DNA of 64,000 nt from Nakamurella panacisegetis (GTDB taxonomy: Bacteria; Actinomycetota; Actinomycetes; Mycobacteriales; Nakamurellaceae), in assembly GCF_900104535.1 (NCBI RefSeq), contig NZ_LT629710.1:434001-498000 (forward strand), in the 5' to 3' direction. Both the position numbers and the translations under genes were made by a program. This document shows, piece after piece, positions 35,794-44,520 of the stretch. Positions within the stretch are counted from its first letter, which is position 1. The number at the start of each line of letters is the position of its first letter. Under the pieces are notes generated by a model. The model worked only from the letters and a program-made list of their open reading frames with translations. It did not search any database and was not told where the DNA came from.

Positions 35794-36819
35794 GTGCCGA
35801 CGACGCCTGGGTCCAGCCCGCAGAGTTCGACCACCGTTCGCCGGCGTTCCGCCCCCCGGCCGGCGCCCCACCCGGCCGTCACCCTTCACGTCGACCCGCC
35901 GCTGGACAACGCCGTGCTCGCCCCGCCCCGTCCGGCCCCGCGCCGTCCCGGCCTCATTCCCACCGAGATCGCCGACGCCCTCTCCACCGTCCTGACCAAG
36001 GCCACCGAGGCGATCCGTGAGCACGAGACGGGCAGCCGCGCGGGTGCGGACATCGAGAACGTGCACCAGATGCGGGTGGCCACCCGACGCATCCGGGCCT
36101 ACCTCAAGGCGGCCAAACCGGCGCTGGACGCCGCGGCCGCTGATGGGCTGCGCGGTGACCTGTCGGACCTGGCTGGCGCCCTGGGCGAGGTGCGGGACCT
36201 CGACGTCATGATCGCCCGGATGCACTCCGAGGCGGCGGCTCTGGGTGAGCCGGACACGTCCGCTCTGGAAAAGCTCATCGGCCGGCTCGACGCCGACCGA
36301 GGCGTGGCCCGCCGGGCCCTGGTCCAGCAGCTCGACGATCCGGGTTACCAGTCGCTGCTGGCCGAACTCGACGAGGCGGCCCGCCGTCCGCCGGTGGCCG
36401 ATCCCTGGACCGATCTGGCCGCCCTCGGAGCGGCCGAGTACGACAAGCTGGCCCGGGCCCATCACCGGTTGGCCCGGCAGTTCGGGGGCAATCCACCCGA
36501 CGACGACCTGCACGCTCTCCGGATCTGGGGCAAGCGCGCCCGGTACGCGGCCGAACTGCAGAAGAAGACCAAGCCCGTCGCCGCCTTCCTGGAGGCGCTG
36601 GCCCACTTCCAGGAGGTACTCGGCGACCACCAGGACGCGAGCGTCCTGGAGGATCAGCTGCGCGCCATGGTCGCCGCCTCCGGCGATCCGGCGGCGGCGA
36701 TCGCCGCCGGGCGCGTCATCGAGGGTGGCCGTCGCCGCAAGCGGGAGGCTCGGGCCGCCTATCCGGCGGCGTGGAAGGCAGTGGCCCGCGCCGCCCGATC
36801 CGCCTACCGGGCGGACTGA
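35794..36819 (+). CDS. CHAD domain protein
   Basis: 341-residue all-helical protein with a Pro/Arg-rich N-terminal 60 residues and a CHAD domain. Conserved basic/His positions are VHQMRVATRRIRAYLKAAK and LHALRIWGKRARYAAEL, and LGEVRDLDVM is typical. CHAD domains bind inorganic polyphosphate. No adjacent CYTH domain or polyP kinase is present. GTG 35794 is used because the frame upstream overlaps dapD. The stop lies in a tandem duplication. Confidence 0.88.
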   Translation: MPTTPGSSPQSSTTVRRRSAPRPAPHPAVTLHVDPPLDNAVLAPPRPAPRRPGLIPTEIADALSTVLTKATEAIREHETGSRAGADIENVHQMRVATRRIRAYLKAAKPALDAAAADGLRGDLSDLAGALGEVRDLDVMIARMHSEAAALGEPDTSALEKLIGRLDADRGVARRALVQQLDDPGYQSLLAELDEAARRPPVADPWTDLAALGAAEYDKLARAHHRLARQFGGNPPDDDLHALRIWGKRARYAAELQKKTKPVAAFLEALAHFQEVLGDHQDASVLEDQLRAMVAASGDPAAAIAAGRVIEGGRRRKREARAAYPAAWKAVARAARSAYRAD

Positions 36820-36867
36820 GCCTGGCCGTCAGGACGCCGGACCCGACTGAGCCTGGCCGTCAGGACG
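36814..36867. repeat. 31-bp tandem duplication containing CHAD and dapC gene ends
   Basis: gactgagcctggccgtcagg occurs at 36814 and again at 36845, period 31 bp. The first copy contains the CHAD stop (tga, 36817-36819). The second copy includes the dapC stop (36860-36862, tca on the plus strand). Confidence 0.92.
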
Positions 36868-37972
36868 ACAGACGTGCGACCGCGCTGTCGATCCGCTCGT
36901 CGGTCGCGGTGAACGCGACCCGTATATGACTGGATCCCGCCGGTCCGTAGAAGGTGCCCGGCGCGACCAGGATCCCCCGTTCGGCCAGCCAGTGCACCGA
37001 GTCCATGGCCGGTTCGCCGCGGGTGCACCACAGGTACAACCCGGCTTCGGAGTTCCCGATGGTGAACCCGGCGTCGTCGAAGGCTTCCATCAGCTTGGAC
37101 CGCCGGTCGCCGTACCGCAGACGCTGGGCCATGGCGTGGCCGTCGTCGTCCAGGGCGGCCGCGGCCGCGGCCTGGATCGGTGCCGGCAGGATCATCCCGA
37201 GGTGACGGCGCAGGTCGAGCAACCCGGCGATCAGGGCCGGGTCGCCCGAGATGAAACCGGCGCGGTACCCGGCCATGTTCGACCGCTTCGACAGTGAATG
37301 CACCGCCAGCAGGCCGGTGAAGTCGCCGCCGCAGACCTCGCGATGCAGGATCGACACCGGGTTGGAATCCCACCCGAGGTCGATGTAGCACTCGTCGGCG
37401 ACCACGATCGTGCCGCGGGCCCGCGCCCAGTTGATGACCTTGGTCAGGTGCTCGGTGGGCAGCACCCTCCCGGTCGGATTCGACGGGGAGTTCAGCCAGA
37501 TCATCGCCGGTTTCTCGGGTCCCAGCGCGGTCAGGCCGTCGGCCCGGACGACCGTGGCGCCGGCCATCAACCCGCCGACTTCGTAGGTGGGATAGGCGAT
37601 CTCGGGTATCACGAGGACGTCCCCGGGGCCGAACCCGAGCTGGGTCGGCAGCGAGGCGACCAGTTCCTTCGAGCCGATGGTGGGCAACACCGCCATCGGA
37701 TCGATGTCGACCCCGTGGCTGCGATCCATCCACCTCGAGTAGGCCAGCCGCAACTCCGGGGTGCCGTGCACCGTCGGGTAGCCCGGAGCGTTCGAGGCGT
37801 CGGCGAGCGCTGTCCGCACCGGTCCCGGCACCCGGTCGACCGGTGTGCCGACCGACAGGTCGACCATCCCCGCCGGGTGGGCCCGGGCGATCTCGGCCGC
37901 CCCGGCCAGCTGATCCCAGGGGAACTGGGGCAGCCGTCCGCCCGGCGTGGACCTGGTCATTGGTTGCGCCAT
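36860..37972 (-). CDS. dapC: Succinyldiaminopimelate aminotransferase DapC
   Basis: PLP-dependent class I/II aminotransferase for the DAP pathway. 370 residues with substrate and cofactor motifs SVGTPVDRVPGPV, NSPSNPTGRVL, VADECYIDLGW and the PLP lysine in HSLSKRSNMAGYRAGF. It is the actinobacterial DapC type found beside fdxC. ATG 37972 begins MAQPMTRS; the longer upstream frame overlaps the ferredoxin gene. A 20-nt gap separates it from fdxC, suggesting co-transcription. Confidence 0.95.
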   Translation of the reverse strand: MAQPMTRSTPGGRLPQFPWDQLAGAAEIARAHPAGMVDLSVGTPVDRVPGPVRTALADASNAPGYPTVHGTPELRLAYSRWMDRSHGVDIDPMAVLPTIGSKELVASLPTQLGFGPGDVLVIPEIAYPTYEVGGLMAGATVVRADGLTALGPEKPAMIWLNSPSNPTGRVLPTEHLTKVINWARARGTIVVADECYIDLGWDSNPVSILHREVCGGDFTGLLAVHSLSKRSNMAGYRAGFISGDPALIAGLLDLRRHLGMILPAPIQAAAAAALDDDGHAMAQRLRYGDRRSKLMEAFDDAGFTIGNSEAGLYLWCTRGEPAMDSVHWLAERGILVAPGTFYGPAGSSHIRVAFTATDERIDSAVARLSS

Positions 37973-37992
37973 GACTGTCGCCGTTACGTCCG

Positions 37993-38319
37993 TCAGTGCC
38001 CCTCGCCCATCGGTGGCAGTGCGGCGATGAACGGGTCGTCGGTGCCGGTCTTTCCGACCTTGGAGGCACCGCCCGGGGATCCCAGATCGTTGAAGAAGTC
38101 GACGTTGGCCCGGGTGTACTCGCCCCACGCGGCCGGAACGTCGTCCTCGTAGAAGATGGCCTCGACCGGGCAGACCGGTTCGCACGCTCCGCAGTCGACG
38201 CACTCGTCGGGGTGGATGTACAACATCCGATCGCCTTCGTAGATGCAGTCGACCGGACACTCCTCGACACACGCCCGGTCGAGGACATCGACACACGGTT
38301 CGGCAATCACATAGGTCAC
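37993..38319 (-). CDS. fdxC: 7Fe ferredoxin (3Fe-4S / 4Fe-4S)
   Basis: Electron carrier of 108 residues. Cluster cysteines: [19 protein letters not shown] and [17 protein letters not shown]. The spacing in the first motif (Cys-X7-Cys-X3-Cys-Pro) supports a 3Fe-4S plus 4Fe-4S ferredoxin. GTG 38319 follows GGAG with 7 nt spacing. It precedes dapC, the order known from mycobacteria (fdxC-Rv1178). Confidence 0.96.
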   Translation of the reverse strand: MTYVIAEPCVDVLDRACVEECPVDCIYEGDRMLYIHPDECVDCGACEPVCPVEAIFYEDDVPAAWGEYTRANVDFFNDLGSPGGASKVGKTGTDDPFIAALPPMGEGH

Positions 38320-38372
38320 GGCGAGTCTCCACGCGAGGTTGTACGGGTCTACGGCGAAATATCAAACAGTGA

Positions 38373-38855
38373 TCAGTATCCCCTGTCGTCGGACACCTGT
38401 TGCACCGAGTTGGGCGTGAGGTTGCCCGAACCCGGGCCGTCGCCCGTCGCCGGCGGGCCTGACCGGGTCTGGATCTGGGCGTGCAGATGGTCTCCCCACA
38501 GGGTTCCGACGGAGGCCGCAGCCCCGAGTACGCACACGCCCAACAGGGTCATGAACTGCCACCCGGTGCGCCACGCGATCGGTGCGCCCGCATAGAGGCG
38601 GTTGCTGCTCAGGTACAGCCAGACCGTGACGACGAACCACACCAGGACCGGCAGGGCGGCGGCGAACATCCGGCCGGTGAGTCGATAGGTCAGCCGCGGC
38701 AGCAGGGTCACCACCAGCGCCACCGGCACGATCACCAGCGGCAGCGGCACCGACCCGGAGTAGGCCGGCAGGAAGAACACCCCGTACAGGGCGACCACCC
38801 CGGACAACGCCGCGAGGACGCCGACCAGGATCCAGTCGAGCGGTGACCTGGTCAC
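38373..38855 (-). CDS. Small membrane protein coupled to mshB
   Basis: 160-residue protein with about four hydrophobic segments (ILVGVLAALSGVVALYGVFF, PLPLVIVPVALVVTLL, AALPVLVWFVVTVWLYL, FMTLLGVCVLGAAASVG) and a polar C-terminus. No known function. GTG 38855 overlaps the mshB stop (GTGA). M. tuberculosis has an unknown gene (Rv1171) in the same place after mshB. Confidence 0.82.
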   Translation of the reverse strand: MTRSPLDWILVGVLAALSGVVALYGVFFLPAYSGSVPLPLVIVPVALVVTLLPRLTYRLTGRMFAAALPVLVWFVVTVWLYLSSNRLYAGAPIAWRTGWQFMTLLGVCVLGAAASVGTLWGDHLHAQIQTRSGPPATGDGPGSGNLTPNSVQQVSDDRGY

Positions 38856-39688
38856 GAGTCGAGCCCGGCGAACAGGTCGGTGGCCGCGGGCGGCAGTGGT
38901 GCGCCGCTCAGGAGTTTGAAGCATTCGACGTCGGTGAGTGGCTGGGCGATCCGGTTGGACAACGCGAATCCGCCGGGCAACACCTCGATCTGGGTGGCGT
39001 GGGCCGCCAACGCCGACCGGCGATGTCCATCGACCCCACGGACGTCGATCGTCACCGCGACGTCGCCGGCGTCGGCCAGGTAGCCCATGTCGGCCGGTGT
39101 GGCCGGCCGGTAGCCGGCCGGGACGGCGAGCCGGGACAGGGCAGCTTGCGCGGCACCAGCGGACCGGACCGCAGCCAGCACCCTGGGCACCCGTCCCGCG
39201 GCTGCGGCAACGGCCACCTCGTGGGTGGCGATGTGGTCCGGGTGCCCGTATCCCCCATCGGCGTCGTAGGTCAGCAGCACGTCCGGCTGCACCTGCTCGA
39301 TCACCTCGACCAGGGCCCGCACCGCCTGCTCGTGGTCGGGTCCGCCGGACCGGGCCCGGAGGAAGGCTCGGGGATGGTCGGCCGACGGCGTGCCGATCAT
39401 CCCGGAGTCACGGAAGGCGCCGACTCCACCCAGGAACCGGTGGTCGGTGATGCCGAGGGCGGCGCACGCCGCACGCAGTTCGGTGTACCGGTAGCCGCCC
39501 AGTTGATCGGCGAACGCGGCGGTCAGGCCCTGCAACTCCTCGCCGATCACCTCACCCTCCTCGCCGAGGGTGGCGGTCACCACGGTGACGGCCACTCCGT
39601 CGGCGACGCACCGGGCCAGGGTGCCGCCCATGGTGATCGACTCGTCATCGGGATGGGCGTGAACCGCCAGCACTCGGCGCAGGGACAT
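38852..39688 (-). CDS. mshB: MshB, GlcNAc-Ins deacetylase of mycothiol synthesis
   Basis: Zinc deacetylase acting on 1-O-(2-acetamido-deoxyglucosyl)-inositol. 278 residues. The LmbE-like motif AHPDDE and the later GHPDHIATHEV supply the His-Asp-Asp-His metal/catalytic set; YDADGGYG precedes it. ATG 39688 gives MSLRRVLAVHAHPDD. It marks this genome as a mycothiol producer, consistent with the MDMPI-like enzyme at 54.5 kb. Confidence 0.95.
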   Translation of the reverse strand: MSLRRVLAVHAHPDDESITMGGTLARCVADGVAVTVVTATLGEEGEVIGEELQGLTAAFADQLGGYRYTELRAACAALGITDHRFLGGVGAFRDSGMIGTPSADHPRAFLRARSGGPDHEQAVRALVEVIEQVQPDVLLTYDADGGYGHPDHIATHEVAVAAAAGRVPRVLAAVRSAGAAQAALSRLAVPAGYRPATPADMGYLADAGDVAVTIDVRGVDGHRRSALAAHATQIEVLPGGFALSNRIAQPLTDVECFKLLSGAPLPPAATDLFAGLDS

Positions 39689-39708
39689 GGGGTCAGGGTA
39701 GGCGACGG

Positions 39709-40842
39709 TCAACGCCCGGCGCGGTGCGCGGCCCGCACGCCCAGCGGCAGTGAGAGCGCGATCAGCACCGCACATCCGGCGAAGGTCCAGGGATACCCGA
39801 CCCCGCCGGCCGCCACCAACCCGACGAGCAGGGCACCGATCGCGGTACCGGCGTCGTAGGCGGCGTTCCACACCGCGCTAGCGGTGGTCACGTTCGCCGG
39901 GCCGGCCAGAACGAAGGCGACCAGCAGGGTCACGTTCTGCGCACCGCCGTACCCGATGCCGAGCGCGGCTGCCCCGACCAGCACCGCCGTCGCCGACGAC
40001 GCGCTCAGCCCGGCCGCGACGAGGCCGAGACCGGCCGCCCCGATCAGGAGGGAGACGGCCAGCAGCCCCCGATGCCCGAACCGGTCGGCCAGCACCCCGA
40101 CCCGCCACCGGGCCAGCGCGCCGGTGGCCCCGAAGACCAGTAGGCCGACCGTGGCCAGTGATCCCTCGGGCCGGGCCACCGGCAGGAACGTCAACACGCC
40201 GCCACCGGAGAGCGTCATCACCAGGAGCACGGCCGTGATGCCGGAGATCCGCCGGACGGTGGCCACCGCGTCGACCGGGTGATCCACCGGGCCGGCCGGG
40301 GCGTCCACCGGCCGCATCGACCGGGTGATGGACCGGATCAGCGGCAGTGCCAGCAGCGGCGCGGCGGCGACGACGGCCACCACGGAGAAATGGCCGGCCG
40401 CGGTGAGCGCGACCCCGACCGGCACCGCCGCCAGATTCGGGACGGCGATGGCCAGGCCGTAGATGCCGATGGCCTCACCCCGCCGGCCCTGCGGGACCAG
40501 GCGGCTGGCCACCAACGGCATCAGCACCGTGATGACGGCGAAACCTAGCCCGCGCAGGGCCGAGACGAACAGCACCCAGGCGAACGAGTGACCGATCAGG
40601 TACAGCGGCGCGGGGCCGCCGAGCGCGACCAGGCCCGCACCCAGCACCCGAGCCGGCCCGAACCGGTTGACGAGCGCCGGGACCAGGGTCTGGGTCCCCA
40701 CCGTGCTGAGCAGCATCACGGTGGTGACCAGACCGGCCGCCCCGGCCGACGCACCGATCCGGATGCCGTAGAGCGGCAGCGAGGACAGGGTCAGGAAGAA
40801 GCTGGCGAACGCGAGCACACACAGGTAAGCCAGACCACGCAT
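39709..40842 (-). CDS. MFS transporter
   Basis: 377-residue permease with about 12 hydrophobic segments and the MFS loop motif ADRFGHRG in the second half. Substrate unknown; drug or metabolite efflux is typical for this size class. It lies 20 nt upstream of mshB on the same strand and may be co-transcribed with it. Confidence 0.85.
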   Translation of the reverse strand: MRGLAYLCVLAFASFFLTLSSLPLYGIRIGASAGAAGLVTTVMLLSTVGTQTLVPALVNRFGPARVLGAGLVALGGPAPLYLIGHSFAWVLFVSALRGLGFAVITVLMPLVASRLVPQGRRGEAIGIYGLAIAVPNLAAVPVGVALTAAGHFSVVAVVAAAPLLALPLIRSITRSMRPVDAPAGPVDHPVDAVATVRRISGITAVLLVMTLSGGGVLTFLPVARPEGSLATVGLLVFGATGALARWRVGVLADRFGHRGLLAVSLLIGAAGLGLVAAGLSASSATAVLVGAAALGIGYGGAQNVTLLVAFVLAGPANVTTASAVWNAAYDAGTAIGALLVGLVAAGGVGYPWTFAGCAVLIALSLPLGVRAAHRAGR

Positions 40843-40901
40843 ACCCCGCAGACGCCACAGCGACGACGAGCCGTGGAGATCGGACGGCGGTTCGACCGCT
40901 G

Positions 40902-42719
40902 TCAGGCGAAGACCTCGAACTCGTCGGGCTCGACCCCGACGCCGGCCGCGAGCAGCTTGTCCCGCTGCTCCCGGCGGATCGCCTGCTCGGCCGGGTCGGG
41001 GACCGGCACGGCGGCCAGCAGACGTTTGGTGTAGTCGTCGATCGGGTTGGACAGGATCTGCTCCCGGGTGCCCATCTCGACCAACCGGCCGTGGTGCAAG
41101 ACCGCGATCCGGCGGGACAGGATCTCCACCACCGCGAGGTCGTGGGAGATGAACAAGCAGGCGAAACCCTGCTGCGCCTGCAGCTCCTGGAACAGGTCGA
41201 GCACCCTGGCCTGGACCGAGACGTCGAGGGCGGAGGTGGGTTCGTCGGCGATCAGCAGCTTCGGGTTCAGGGCCAGGGCCCGGGCGATGCCGACCCGCTG
41301 ACGCTGGCCGCCGGAGAGTTCGTGCGGGTAGCGGTTCCGCATGGCCCGCGGCAGCTGCACCTGGTCGAGCAGCTTCTCCACCCGGTTCGACAGGTCCTTG
41401 CCCTTGGCCATCTTCTGCAGCAGCAGGGGTTCGCCGATCGACTCGCCGACCGGCAGCCGCGGGTTGAGGGACGAGCCCGGGTCCTGGAAGACGAAGCTGA
41501 CGTCCTTGCGCACCTGGAGCAGGTCCTTCTTGCTGGCGCCCACGATATTGGTGCCGATCACGTTGGCCGTGCCCTGGACGAACGGCAGCAGGCCGACCAG
41601 GGCCCGGCCGATGGTGGTCTTGCCGGAGCCGGACTCGCCGACCAACCCGACCACCTCGCCCTGCCCGATGGACAGGGTGAACTTGTCGACGGCCCGGAAC
41701 GCCGGGGTCCGTCCCCGCTTCGGGTACTCGACGGCGACGTCGTGCAGCTCAACGACGGGCGGCACGCCGGGCGCCAGGTCGGCCCGTTTGGTCGGGTCCT
41801 CGGCGACCTCCTCCGGGCGGTGGGTGGTGGTCGCGCCGCCTTCGATGCCCTCGGCCAGGTCCTCCGCCATCGGAACACCCTCGTCGGCGACGATCGAGCC
41901 GAGGTGCGGCACCGCGTTCAGCAGCTGGATCGTGTATGCCTGCTCGGGGTGCTTGAAGATCTTCTCGGCGTCGCCGGTCTCGACGATCTTGCCATCCTTC
42001 ATCACGATGATGCGGTCGGCCATGTCGGCCACCACACCCATGTCGTGGGTGATCAGGATGATCGCGGCGTCCACCCGGTGCTTGAGATCCCGCATCAGCT
42101 TGAGGATCTCGGCCTGGACGGTGACGTCCAGCGCGGTGGTCGGCTCGTCGGCGACCAGCAACATCGGGTCGAGGGCCAGGGCCTGCGCGATCATGGCCCG
42201 CTGCCGCTGCCCACCGGAGAGTTGGTGCGGGTAGGAGTCGACCCGACGTTCCGGATCCGGGATCTCGACCAGGGTCAGCAGTTCGATGGCCCTGGCCCGC
42301 GCCGCCTTGGGGGCCATGGCCTTGTGGGCCCGGAGCATCTCGGCGATCTGGAAGCCGATGGTGTACACCGGGTTCAGAGCGGTCATCGGCTCCTGGAAGA
42401 TCATCGCGATCTCCTTGCCGCGGATGGCCCGCATCGCCCGCTCGGAGGCACCGACCAACTCGCGTTCGCCGAGTTTGATCGACCCTTCGACGTGGGAGTT
42501 CTTCGGCAACAGGCCGAGAATGGCCATGGCGGTGGTGCTCTTACCGGAACCGGACTCGCCGACGATCGAGAGCACCTCGCCCGGCATCAACGTGAACTCG
42601 TTCCGGGTGACGGCCGGGTACCACGTGCCGTCGACCCAGAAGTCGATGTCGAGATCACGGACGGTCAGGACGGGCGCGTTCGTCTTGTTCAGGTTGGGCG
42701 CACCGGTGGGCGTGGTCAC
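40902..42719 (-). CDS. Fused DppD-DppF peptide ABC transporter ATPase
   Basis: A 605-residue protein with two complete ATP-binding domains. Domain 1 has Walker A GESGSGKST, signature LSGGQRQRAMIAQAL and Walker B LLVADEPT. Domain 2 starts near residue 335 with GESGSGKTT, LSGGQRQRVGIARAL and LLIADEPT. Each is followed by an oligopeptide-transporter C-terminal extension. A linker of about 50 acidic residues joins them. It powers import of peptides with the permeases and binding protein upstream. GTG 42719 follows AAGGAC. Confidence 0.95.
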   Translation of the reverse strand: MTTPTGAPNLNKTNAPVLTVRDLDIDFWVDGTWYPAVTRNEFTLMPGEVLSIVGESGSGKSTTAMAILGLLPKNSHVEGSIKLGERELVGASERAMRAIRGKEIAMIFQEPMTALNPVYTIGFQIAEMLRAHKAMAPKAARARAIELLTLVEIPDPERRVDSYPHQLSGGQRQRAMIAQALALDPMLLVADEPTTALDVTVQAEILKLMRDLKHRVDAAIILITHDMGVVADMADRIIVMKDGKIVETGDAEKIFKHPEQAYTIQLLNAVPHLGSIVADEGVPMAEDLAEGIEGGATTTHRPEEVAEDPTKRADLAPGVPPVVELHDVAVEYPKRGRTPAFRAVDKFTLSIGQGEVVGLVGESGSGKTTIGRALVGLLPFVQGTANVIGTNIVGASKKDLLQVRKDVSFVFQDPGSSLNPRLPVGESIGEPLLLQKMAKGKDLSNRVEKLLDQVQLPRAMRNRYPHELSGGQRQRVGIARALALNPKLLIADEPTSALDVSVQARVLDLFQELQAQQGFACLFISHDLAVVEILSRRIAVLHHGRLVEMGTREQILSNPIDDYTKRLLAAVPVPDPAEQAIRREQRDKLLAAGVGVEPDEFEVFA

Positions 42720-42811
42720 GACGAGGTCCTTCCATACTGCGGTTGACTGCTCTGGGGACGGCGGCCGCTGCGCCGGCGGGGAGAGAGCGTTGCTGATGGG
42801 ACGATGGCCCC

Positions 42812-43420
42812 ATGCGATCGGTTTTTCGTCCGAGCTTCGGCCGGGTCATGACAGTTGTCTTCGCCGGTCTGGGTGCGGTCGCCCTGGTGATGACCTTGAT
42901 CAGCGACGGTTCCCGGGCCGCCCTGCTGCTGGCACCCTGGGATGCCCTGGCCGTCGGCCTGGTCTGGGCCATCTACTGGCGCCCCGAGGTGGCCGTCGAC
43001 GACGGTGGGGTCCGGGTCGTGAACGTGCTGCGCACCATCGACCTGCCCTGGCCGTCGATCCAGCGGATCGACACCAAGTGGGCGCTGACCCTGTTCACCC
43101 ACTACGGAAAGGTGACCGCCTGGGCCGCGCCGGCGCCGGGCGGACTGGCTTCCCGGATGGCCGGCCGCCACGACCTCAAGGGCCTGCCGGAGTCCACCTT
43201 CGGGCCCGGCGATTCCATCCGTCCGGGCGACCTGCCCGGTTCCCCGTCCGGCTCGGCCGCCCTGGTCGTTCGGCGCCGCTGGGAGGAGCTCCGGGACGCC
43301 GGCCACCTGGACGACCCGAAGATCGAGTTCGAGGCGCCACCGTCGTTCTGGCACTACCGGACGATCCTGGTCGGGGCGGTGTTGGTGCTGCTCGGGCTGT
43401 TGAGCTCGGTCCTGGCCTGA
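42812..43420 (+). CDS. PH-domain membrane protein nested in the dpp region
   Basis: 202-residue protein with two N-terminal TMs (residues about 12-55), a small domain with VDDGGVRVVNVLRTIDLPW typical of actinobacterial PH_6-type proteins, and a C-terminal TM (TILVGAVLVLLGLLSSVL). It is on the opposite strand between the dpp ATPase and permease genes, splitting the operon. Similar proteins in actinobacteria have no defined role. Confidence 0.78.
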   Translation: MRSVFRPSFGRVMTVVFAGLGAVALVMTLISDGSRAALLLAPWDALAVGLVWAIYWRPEVAVDDGGVRVVNVLRTIDLPWPSIQRIDTKWALTLFTHYGKVTAWAAPAPGGLASRMAGRHDLKGLPESTFGPGDSIRPGDLPGSPSGSAALVVRRRWEELRDAGHLDDPKIEFEAPPSFWHYRTILVGAVLVLLGLLSSVLA

Positions 43421-43452
43421 CGCCCACGGCGCCCTGACCGTGGTCATCGAAC

Positions 43453-44520
43453 TCAACTCTCCGGCCCGGCCGCGGTTGCCATGGCTTCCAGCTGACGCGA
43501 CTTGCGCAGGTCGCGAGCCTTGGGAATGCGCTTCTGCCGGGGGTCGAAGGCGTCCCGGAGGCCGTCACCGATGAAGTTCAGACACAGCACGATGACGATG
43601 ATCATGACGCCGGGCCAGATGAACAGGTAGGGCTCACCGGTCTGGATGGAGCCCTGGTACTGGGAGATCAGCGAGCCCAGGGAGACGTCCGGGTACTGGA
43701 TGCCGAACTGCAGATACGACAGTGCCGCCTCGGCCAGGATGCCGCCACTCATGGTCAGGGTCACGTTGACGACGATGACGCCGACCGAGTTGGGCAGGAT
43801 GTGCTTGAACATGATGCGGGCGTTGGACGCTCCGGCCACCCGGGCCGCGTCGACGAACTCGCGCTCCCGCAGCGACAGGAACTCGGCCCGGACGAGCCGG
43901 GCCAGCGATGTCCAGGAGAGCAGGCCGAGGGCCAGGGCCACCACCAACACCCCTCTGGTGTTGAACTGGTAGCCGACGACGGCGGTGATCAGGATGATCG
44001 GCAGCGTGATGATCAGGTCGGTGAAGCGCATGATCACCGAGTCGACCCAGCCCAGGAAGAAGCCGGCGACCGCGCCCAGCACCACCCCGATGACGGTGGT
44101 CAGCAGGCCCAGGATCAACACGACCACGATGGTCTGCTGCGTTCCCCGCATCACCTGGGCGAAGTTGTCGGTGCCCCACTGCCCGCTGGCCCCGAACGGG
44201 AAGTCGCCCCAGGCGAAGAAATGGCCACCGATGCCCAGGAAGGCCAGGGTCGGTCGTTGACCGGACGGCGAACCGACCACGTCGTAGGCGTTCCACTTCC
44301 ACCAGCCGGGGACGGGACCCCACCCGATGCTGGTGATGGCCAGGAGCAGGGTCAGAGCCAGCACGATCAGCGAGACCATGGCCGCACGGTGCTGGAGGAA
44401 CCGCCGCCGCACGATCTGTCCCTGGGACAGGCCGGCGACCTCCTTCTGCTCGAGGGAGATCTCCTCCTCGGTGATCACCGGGGCGCCCGGCTCGGGCATC
44501 GGCTGAGTGGGAGTCGACAT
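43453..44520 (-). CDS. Dipeptide/oligopeptide ABC permease DppC-like
   Basis: 355-residue permease with six TMs after an 40-residue cytoplasmic N-terminus. The inner-membrane coupling motif is EFVDAARVAGASNARIMFKHILPNS. The C-terminus FNFIGDGLRDAFDPRQK is typical for DppC/OppC (written as NFIGDGLRDAFDPRQ). ATG 44520 overlaps the dppB stop by one base. Partner of the next gene in the transmembrane channel. Confidence 0.94.
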   Translation of the reverse strand: MSTPTQPMPEPGAPVITEEEISLEQKEVAGLSQGQIVRRRFLQHRAAMVSLIVLALTLLLAITSIGWGPVPGWWKWNAYDVVGSPSGQRPTLAFLGIGGHFFAWGDFPFGASGQWGTDNFAQVMRGTQQTIVVVLILGLLTTVIGVVLGAVAGFFLGWVDSVIMRFTDLIITLPIILITAVVGYQFNTRGVLVVALALGLLSWTSLARLVRAEFLSLREREFVDAARVAGASNARIMFKHILPNSVGVIVVNVTLTMSGGILAEAALSYLQFGIQYPDVSLGSLISQYQGSIQTGEPYLFIWPGVMIIVIVLCLNFIGDGLRDAFDPRQKRIPKARDLRKSRQLEAMATAAGPES

